Shown: positions 6,423 through 10,494 of the stretch, piece after piece
Layout: the number at the start of each line of letters is the position of its first letter
How positions within the stretch are numbered: the first letter of the stretch is position 1
Assembly: GCA_049589355.1 (NCBI GenBank)
Contig: JBAWAP010000190.1
Location: 1-10,494 of the forward strand
Length of the DNA stretch: 10,494 nt
Direction of reading: 5' to 3'
Source of the DNA: JBAWAP01 sp049589355
GTDB taxonomy: Bacteria; Chloroflexota; Anaerolineae; VGOG01
Made by a program: the position numbers and the translations under genes
The notes under the pieces: model-generated
Seen by the model: the letters and a program-made list of their open reading frames with translations, nothing else
What the model was told of the DNA's origin: nothing
The model's database searches: none

Positions 6423-6896
6423 TCACGGATAGCGCCTAAAGACGATGGGCAGATAGACGCGCTGACTGGGTATGGGTGAGACCGTGCCAGTAGGCGTGGC
6501 CGTCGGTGTCGCCGTCGGCGGTGGAGCACCCGTCGGCGTGCGAGTAGGTGTCGCCGTCGGCGGCGGAGTGCCGGTCGGCGTGGGAGTGGATGTAGCTGTT
6601 GGTGTTGATGTAGGCGGTAGAGTACCTGTCGGCGTGGGGGTGGGGGTCTCTGCGCTGATGCCCGGCCAGAAGCCAGCTCCCAGCCGGTAGTTGGCGCTGC
6701 TCAGGGTACCCACAGCCGGCTGGCCGATGCTGCCGCTCACAACGTAGCTAGCCGATGTTGACCGGCCGCCCCCGCCGGCGATGACGTGCCACCAGAGGCT
6801 GAAGTCGGCCGAGGACGCAGCTAACACGCCTGCGGCCAGCAGCAGGAGGGCGCAGACCAAAGCAGCGACAGCGATAGTAAGGGTGTGCCTTTTCAT
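6423..6896 (-). CDS. Small secreted WWHV/GGGG-domain protein with Thr-Pro linker and C-terminal YLPIVFR motif (gene E)
   Basis: 157 residues from ATG at 6896. The ATG overlaps the TGA of the upstream gene (ATGA, 4 nt), which implies translational coupling; AGGAGG lies at 6907-6912. Residues 1-27 are a signal peptide. Residues 32-79 are the S-L-W-W-H-V-I-A-G-G-G-G-R, S-G-S-I-G-Q-P-A, S-A-N-Y-R-L-G-A-G-F-W-P-G domain. Residues 84-143 are a Thr-Pro linker and the end is R-V-Y-L-P-I-V-F-R-R-Y-P. It is the short paralogue of the gene at 1330-2799, sharing both ends but without the beta-helix and Ig-like regions. In both operons this protein is encoded directly after a Gly-rich fibre protein that has no YLP motif of its own. 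I infer a partner or anchor role for the fibre; there is no direct evidence. Confidence 0.85.
   Translation of the reverse strand: MKRHTLTIAVAALVCALLLLAAGVLAASSADFSLWWHVIAGGGGRSTSASYVVSGSIGQPAVGTLSSANYRLGAGFWPGISAETPTPTPTGTLPPTSTPTATSTPTPTGTPPPTATPTRTPTGAPPPTATPTATPTGTVSPIPSQRVYLPIVFRRYP
6468..6647 (-). repeat. Thr-Pro linker coding repeat of gene E
   Basis: Encodes residues 84-143, built from irregular T-P-T-A-T-P / P-P-P-T-A-T-P units. The edges match the first and second linkers of the gene at 1330-2799 (start ETPTPTPTGTLPPTSTP, end TPTGTVSP), so the single linker here corresponds to both linkers there joined together. Confidence 0.85.
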
Positions 6897-8860
6897 CGCT
6901 CTTTGCCCTCCTCCGGCCAGGTGGCCTCCTCCAGGCGCACCTGCTCGTAGCCCAGCCGTTTGGCGACGATGCGGTAGTCGAAGGCGCAGCCGGTCGGCTG
7001 ACCGTTCAGCGTCACGCCCCGCACAGTAAAACCTTTGGCGCTTTTAGCGGTGACGAACAGCAGCACCGGCTCCTGGCACAGCGGGGTCAGGAAGACGTGG
7101 TAGTCCATCTCCAGGTTGACCGTCTCGGCGAAGATGAGCTCGAAGGCCACCGTAGCCTCTCCCTTCACCAGCGACGCCTTGCCAAAGTCCTCGAACCAGA
7201 CCCCTGAGCTCTCCACAGCGTATAGTAGGCGCCGGCTGTAATTGGCGGTCTGGACCATGGCCGACTTGGTGCCCGAGGCCCACAGATTGCCACCTTCGTC
7301 AACGGTCAGACGAAAGGCATTTGTACCGTCGAAGATTACGAACTTGGCATTAGCATCGTTGTTGTCGTCGTCGAGGTCAATGTAGGCATCGTGGTCGGTG
7401 TAGATGCCCAGGTGGCCGAAGGAGAAGATTTCGCCAATGTTTCCAGCCAGCACCAGGTCGCCAACTCTGTCGGAATTGGAGGTATCGTTCCCATCGGCTT
7501 CCATGCCCCAGCCACTGGCGCTGCGCCCGGCGACGCCATAGCCGGCACCGGTGTTAAAGCCATACACGCCGCTCTTGTTCGAGGCGCCAGCAATGCCGTG
7601 CACCCCGTCACCAGTGGCCTTGTTGAAGCCCTGCACGCCGTCGCCAGAACCTGCGGCCATGCCGTAAACTCCGATGCCGGTGCTCCCTTCGGCGGAGCCC
7701 AGGACCCCTTCGGCGTTGTCCCCTTTGCCCACACCGAAGACCCCCTGCCCGCCGTAACCGCTAGCCTCGCCATAGACACCATTCACTGTGCCATAGCCTT
7801 GTACCCCGTCGCCACTGGCGCTCAAACCGTACACCCCGATGGAGCCTTCTCCCCATACGCCTGGGCCTACGGAGCTGGTGCCCTTGACCCCCGTCTCGCC
7901 GGTGCCAATCACACCGGTGCCAAACTGCGCGGTCCCTTCCACACCTTTGCCGTCATAGCCGGTGGCGGTGCCCAGGACGCCCGTCGTGTCGTCGTTGGTA
8001 GTGTAACCAGACACGCCAACCAGCCCGCCCGAACCGAACACGCCGGTCACGCCGGAACCACCGACGCCAGCTCCAAATCCACCAGAGGACTGGCCATACA
8101 CGCCAACGTCAAATTGGCTCTCGCCTATGACGCCACGACCATTGATGCTCTGACCGTAGACGCCAGCGGCGTAGGTGGCGGTCATGGGCGCACTCGTGGC
8201 GCCGACGACGCCGTAGCCCATCTCGCTTTCGCCATGAACGCCGGTCAAGCCCTCACCTCGCACGCCGATATCACCCTGGCCCCGGACACCAACCATCCCA
8301 TAAGCATCTACACCCAACACCCAGCCTTGTGCGTAGACGCCAGTCTGTCCAAGGGCGTCAATGCCCAAACCATCGGCGTGGGCCTTAACAGCCGTGCCGA
8401 AGAGTCCTCCATTGGTCACTGTGACCGCCGGGTCGGTGCTGTTGCCCTCGATCCAGGCGCCGGGTCGCAGGCTAAGGGCGTAGGGCACGGGCAGCAGCTC
8501 CTGGCGGGGCAAGAGCCACTGGCCGTTGAAGGCGTCCTGGGGCACGTCCAGATCAACGGTGAACAGGCCGTTGCTCACGGACACGTTGTTGCGCACGATG
8601 TCGCCCCCCACCTGGCTGCCGGCTGTGGCGTCGTCCCAGAGCTGGAAAACCAGGTTGTAGTTGCCGCTGAACGGATTGCCGCCCGCGTCGGTCAGCCGGC
8701 CCTGGTAGCTGATCTTGCTGGCGACGGTGCCAGCTAGCATTATCTTACCTGAGCCCTCATTCCCCTCAACTGGCGGGCCGGCTACAGTGGAACTGGTGGC
8801 CAGGAGCAAGGCCAACACGACCACAGTCGTTACTATTGTTGCTATTCTTTTGGTTTGCAT
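6893..8860 (-). CDS. Secreted Gly-rich repeat (fibre-like) protein with ISYQGRL domain and YHVFLTP C-terminal domain (gene F)
   Basis: 655 residues from ATG at 8860, with AAGGAG at 8869-8874. The signal peptide (1-28, ending STVAG) matches those of the genes starting at 6276 and 1071. The ISYQGRL domain (about 44-133) is nearly the same as in the gene at 2812-4887 but lacks 11 residues. Residues about 150-480 are G-V-Y-G-x-S-x-x-G-x-G-V-x-G repeats, expected to form a beta-helical stalk. The C-terminal domain (about 525-645) has K-S-A-M-V-Q-T, L-L-Y-A-V-E-S-S-G-V-W-F-E-D-F-G, M-D-Y-H-V-F-L-T-P-L and F-D-Y-R-I-V-A-K-R-L-G-Y-E. I recall this as a recurrent C-terminal domain of large bacterial secreted repeat proteins, with no known activity. 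It differs fully from the C terminus of the paralogue. The gene follows G by 127 bp and overlaps E by 4 nt. The fibre role is inferred. Confidence 0.88.
   Translation of the reverse strand: MQTKRIATIVTTVVVLALLLATSSTVAGPPVEGNEGSGKIMLAGTVASKISYQGRLTDAGGNPFSGNYNLVFQLWDDATAGSQVGGDIVRNNVSVSNGLFTVDLDVPQDAFNGQWLLPRQELLPVPYALSLRPGAWIEGNSTDPAVTVTNGGLFGTAVKAHADGLGIDALGQTGVYAQGWVLGVDAYGMVGVRGQGDIGVRGEGLTGVHGESEMGYGVVGATSAPMTATYAAGVYGQSINGRGVIGESQFDVGVYGQSSGGFGAGVGGSGVTGVFGSGGLVGVSGYTTNDDTTGVLGTATGYDGKGVEGTAQFGTGVIGTGETGVKGTSSVGPGVWGEGSIGVYGLSASGDGVQGYGTVNGVYGEASGYGGQGVFGVGKGDNAEGVLGSAEGSTGIGVYGMAAGSGDGVQGFNKATGDGVHGIAGASNKSGVYGFNTGAGYGVAGRSASGWGMEADGNDTSNSDRVGDLVLAGNIGEIFSFGHLGIYTDHDAYIDLDDDNNDANAKFVIFDGTNAFRLTVDEGGNLWASGTKSAMVQTANYSRRLLYAVESSGVWFEDFGKASLVKGEATVAFELIFAETVNLEMDYHVFLTPLCQEPVLLFVTAKSAKGFTVRGVTLNGQPTGCAFDYRIVAKRLGYEQVRLEEATWPEEGKER
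7872..8045 (-). repeat. Conserved repeat block shared by fibre genes C and F, copy in F
   Basis: Partner of 4049-4222: 174 bp without gaps, encoding G-L-V-G-V-S-G-Y-T-T-N to G-E-T-G-V-K-G-T-S-S. The similarity stands out against diverged flanks and fits recent gene conversion or a functionally constrained segment. Confidence 0.8.
8519..8529 (-). other. Scar of a 33-bp in-frame deletion in gene F
   Basis: Gene C carries ctggccgttga twice, at 4513-4523 and 4546-4556, exactly 33 bp apart, encoding the second part of F-N-G-Q-A-L-W-L-R-I-Q-V-N-G-Q. Gene F has the 11-mer once, here, and reads F-N-G-Q-W-L-L-P-R-Q. The difference is exactly one repeat plus the intervening sequence, which fits slippage or recombination between the repeats. 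The direction (loss in F rather than gain in C) is inferred. Confidence 0.7.
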
Positions 8861-8882
8861 TTTGTTCTCTCCTTTTTGTTAG

Positions 8883-8978
8883 TGATCACCTAACGGTGGT
8901 CTTGAGGCTTGTGCTCGGTCAGTTCGTCTGCAGTCTTGCCAGGTCATCACCTCCTCTAGCTTAAGCAGCCAAAAGGAT
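8883..8978 (-). promoter_or_regulatory. Conserved 96-nt leader element, copy 2 (upstream of gene F)
   Basis: Aligns without gaps to 1091-1186 at about 80% identity by eye. It fills nearly all of the 127-bp gap between the stop at 8988 and the ATG at 8860. I see no good -10/-35 pair here, so F may be transcribed together with the gene before it. The inverted repeat of copy 1 is kept with one mismatch on the transcribed strand (gatcacc 8884-8890, ggtggtc 8895-8901). A 22-codon ORF with an AGGAGG before it is open in this copy only. Confidence 0.5.
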
Positions 8979-8987
8979 CAGGGCTAA

Positions 8988-10494
8988 TCATGGCTCGACT
9001 GAGCGTTCACGCCGAAGGCTCGCCGAAGTCGGCAGCCGCTCGGGCCAGTCTGGCGGCAGGGCGATCATGAACATCTCTACCTCGCCCGTGTCAAAGCGAC
9101 CCCAGTTGGTGGTAAACAGGACCCGCGTCAGATCAGGGTTGGCACTGGCGTGCGGCTCGGCCCAATAGTAGTACTCCACCGGCTGGCCTTCGTCCACCAG
9201 CGAGTGGGTATGCGCCAGCCGCACCACGCGCCCGCCCGGCTTGAGCTCAACGAGGAAAACCTGGTCGTCCATCCAGGTGTGAGAGGCCACATCATCGTCG
9301 TGGGTGGAGACCACAGCCCAGCCAGGCCGTTCGAAGGCCAGCCCCGAAAAATGCAGGCCAATCGCTGTGTAGCTGAAATCTATTTCCCAGAGCGGGGTCA
9401 CCGCGCCGGTGGCCAGGTCGAGCATGGAGATATGGTCAGTGTCAAGGTCCTGGTAGACGATCACTTCGCGCCCCCCGGCGTCCAGCGCCGTATCGTAGTG
9501 GCCGATGATGCGCAAGAGGCTTCTCCCGTTGGTCAGATCGCGGTCGTAGACCATCAGGCCGCAGGGGTGCCCATCGTCGCCCAGCTCCCCGGGCTGGCAA
9601 TAGCGGTCAAAGGAGGCGATGAAGTAGGTTCCCAACGGGGTCATGGTTACGTGGTCAACGTCGTCCTCCACCCCTGGCACGCCACGCATGTCGCGGATGG
9701 TCACCTGATCGGTTTGCCGGTCGTACACCAGGAAGGCAACGGGAATCCAGTTCTCATCCTCTGCCATCAAGCCCCAGTAGCGGCGATCGCGCGAGGGACT
9801 GCCCTCGTAGCGCGTCCACACGGCGGCCAGGTTCTGACCAGGGAAATCGTCGGCAAAGTCGCGGACCTCGATCTGCTCTGCGGTTTGTACGTTGTAGGAC
9901 ATCAACCGGGTCCCATCCGAGTAGTAGATCAAGTTTGGATTGTCCGCGTCCCAGCGCGGCTCCACCACGAGGGGCAGTTCACCCAGCGGCAGGAGCGTCT
10001 GTGCGTCGTACAGGTACCACGTGCCCGCAGTGCCGTGGGCCAGTAATCGGCTGCCATCGGCGTTGAAGGATTGCACGCGGGCGTATTCGTTCACCAGGCC
10101 AGTCGAATCATCGCCTGGGGAGAGGTCATTCGCCCGATCGGTGACGCGCACCAGGCAGGTGCCAAAGGTGGGGTCGGTGAACCACTGACGCGGGGGAGGC
10201 TCGGCCATGCTGGGCACGGGATAGACCTGCAAGTCGGTGATAAACGTAAAGCCAGACGGATAGGCTGGACAGCCGCTGGCAGTAGGTGTGGGAGAAGGCG
10301 TGGGGGTAGGGGTGACGACTGGGGCGTAGCCCTTCAGGATCAGCGGCAGGTAGACCCGCTTGGTTGACACAGGTGAGACCGTACCGGTGGGCGTGGCCGT
10401 TCTCGTTGCTGTCGGTGTGGACGGGGGCCAGGTGCCCGTGGGCGTGCTCGTTGCCGTCGGCGTAGGCGTGGACGGCGTACGAGTGGCGGTGGGC
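8988..10494 (-). CDS. Secreted beta-propeller-like protein with internal YLPLILK motif, 5' end open at window edge (gene G)
   Basis: The frame is open from the right edge to TGA at 8988. A GTG at 10370 is the first possible start inside, but it has no ribosome-binding site and lies within linker codons, so the true N terminus is outside the window or, if the ends close, in the gene at 1-1071. Order: Thr-Pro linker (10494-10374), T-K-R-V-Y-L-P-L-I-L-K-G-Y-A-P (near 10364-10320), second Thr-Pro linker (10319-10267), then about 410 residues with propeller-like strands such as Q-S-F-N-A-D-G-S-R-L-L-A, N-L-I-Y-Y-S-D-G, H-V-T-M-T-P-L-G-T-Y-F-I-A, D-H-I-S-M-L-D-L and A-E-P-H-A-S-A-N-P-D. It ends R-R-E-R-S-V-E-P without a YLP motif. 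The H...PDG-like strands recall oligogalacturonate-lyase-type propellers, but I cannot place catalytic residues. Function unknown. Confidence 0.85.
   Translation of the reverse strand, partial: PTATRTPSTPTPTATSTPTGTWPPSTPTATRTATPTGTVSPVSTKRVYLPLILKGYAPVVTPTPTPSPTPTASGCPAYPSGFTFITDLQVYPVPSMAEPPPRQWFTDPTFGTCLVRVTDRANDLSPGDDSTGLVNEYARVQSFNADGSRLLAHGTAGTWYLYDAQTLLPLGELPLVVEPRWDADNPNLIYYSDGTRLMSYNVQTAEQIEVRDFADDFPGQNLAAVWTRYEGSPSRDRRYWGLMAEDENWIPVAFLVYDRQTDQVTIRDMRGVPGVEDDVDHVTMTPLGTYFIASFDRYCQPGELGDDGHPCGLMVYDRDLTNGRSLLRIIGHYDTALDAGGREVIVYQDLDTDHISMLDLATGAVTPLWEIDFSYTAIGLHFSGLAFERPGWAVVSTHDDDVASHTWMDDQVFLVELKPGGRVVRLAHTHSLVDEGQPVEYYYWAEPHASANPDLTRVLFTTNWGRFDTGEVEMFMIALPPDWPERLPTSASLRRERSVEP
10267..10319 (-). 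repeat. Second Thr-Pro linker coding repeat of gene G
   Basis: Encodes V-V-T-P-T-P-T-P-S-P-T-P-T-A-S-G-C-P after the YLPLILK motif. A linker on both sides of the motif is unique here: in the other proteins the chain ends within a few residues of the motif. Confidence 0.8.
10431..10494. repeat. Terminal direct repeat, right copy (64 bp)
   Basis: Identical to bases 1-64. Read on the minus strand it encodes the linker T-A-T-R-T-P-S-T-P-T-P-T-A-T-S-T-P-T-G-T, in the same phase as at the left end. Removing one copy gives a 10,430-bp circle or unit. Confidence 0.9.

Noticed and set aside
7391..8737. A 448-codon open frame on the plus strand
   Set aside because: It lies antisense to the Gly-rich repeats of gene F; GC-rich repeat codons keep the opposite strand open. 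It has no plausible ribosome-binding site, signal peptide or recognisable domain.
10368..10370. GTG at 10370 as a true start of gene G
   Set aside because: It is a Val codon inside a linker context that continues open to the window edge, without RBS or signal peptide after it.

Overview
The window looks like a piece of a Chloroflexota (Anaerolineae/Caldilineae-like) genome or metagenome contig. It is GC-rich, and every credible gene encodes a secreted protein. Low-complexity Thr-Pro linkers are abundant, and several proteins carry the short motif R-V-Y-L-P-(I/L)-V-x-K/R that I associate with secreted proteins of this phylum. The phylum call is inference from protein style, not from a marker gene. 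No replication, mobility, RNA or housekeeping gene is visible on either strand.

All genes lie on the minus strand, so transcription runs right to left. From the right edge: G (8988-10494, beta-propeller-like, 5' end open), F (6893-8860, Gly-rich repeat fibre), E (6423-6896, small WWHV/GGGG domain plus linker plus YLPIV motif), a terminator and promoter, D (4930-6276, seven-repeat propeller), C (2812-4887, Gly-rich repeat fibre, paralogue of F), B (1330-2799, paralogue of E with a beta-helix and Ig-like domain inserted), a second near-identical terminator and promoter, and A (1-1071, SGNH-hydrolase-like, 3' end open at the window edge).

The first 64 and last 64 bases are identical, and A and G are in the same frame across that overlap. 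If the molecule is closed there it is about 10,430 bp, and A and G form one 837-residue protein: signal peptide, SGNH domain, Thr-Pro linker, YLPLILK motif, second linker, propeller. The window then resolves into two paralogous operons, each beginning at a copy of the same promoter and ending at a copy of the same hairpin: promoter 1 - A/G - F - E - terminator 2, and promoter 2 - D - C - B - terminator 1. Each has the order 'enzyme or propeller with YLPL motif', 'repeat fibre', 'small WWHV/GGGG-domain protein with YLPIV motif'. The overlap lies in Thr-Pro-coding low-complexity DNA, so false closure by an assembler is a serious alternative.

The most notable signals are this duplicated secreted operon, the composite terminator/promoter repeat, a conserved 96-nt leader upstream of A and F, the recurrent YLP(I/L)V motif (terminal in three proteins, internal in one), a palindromic interspersed repeat inserted in frame in C, and a 33-bp deletion between direct repeats in F.
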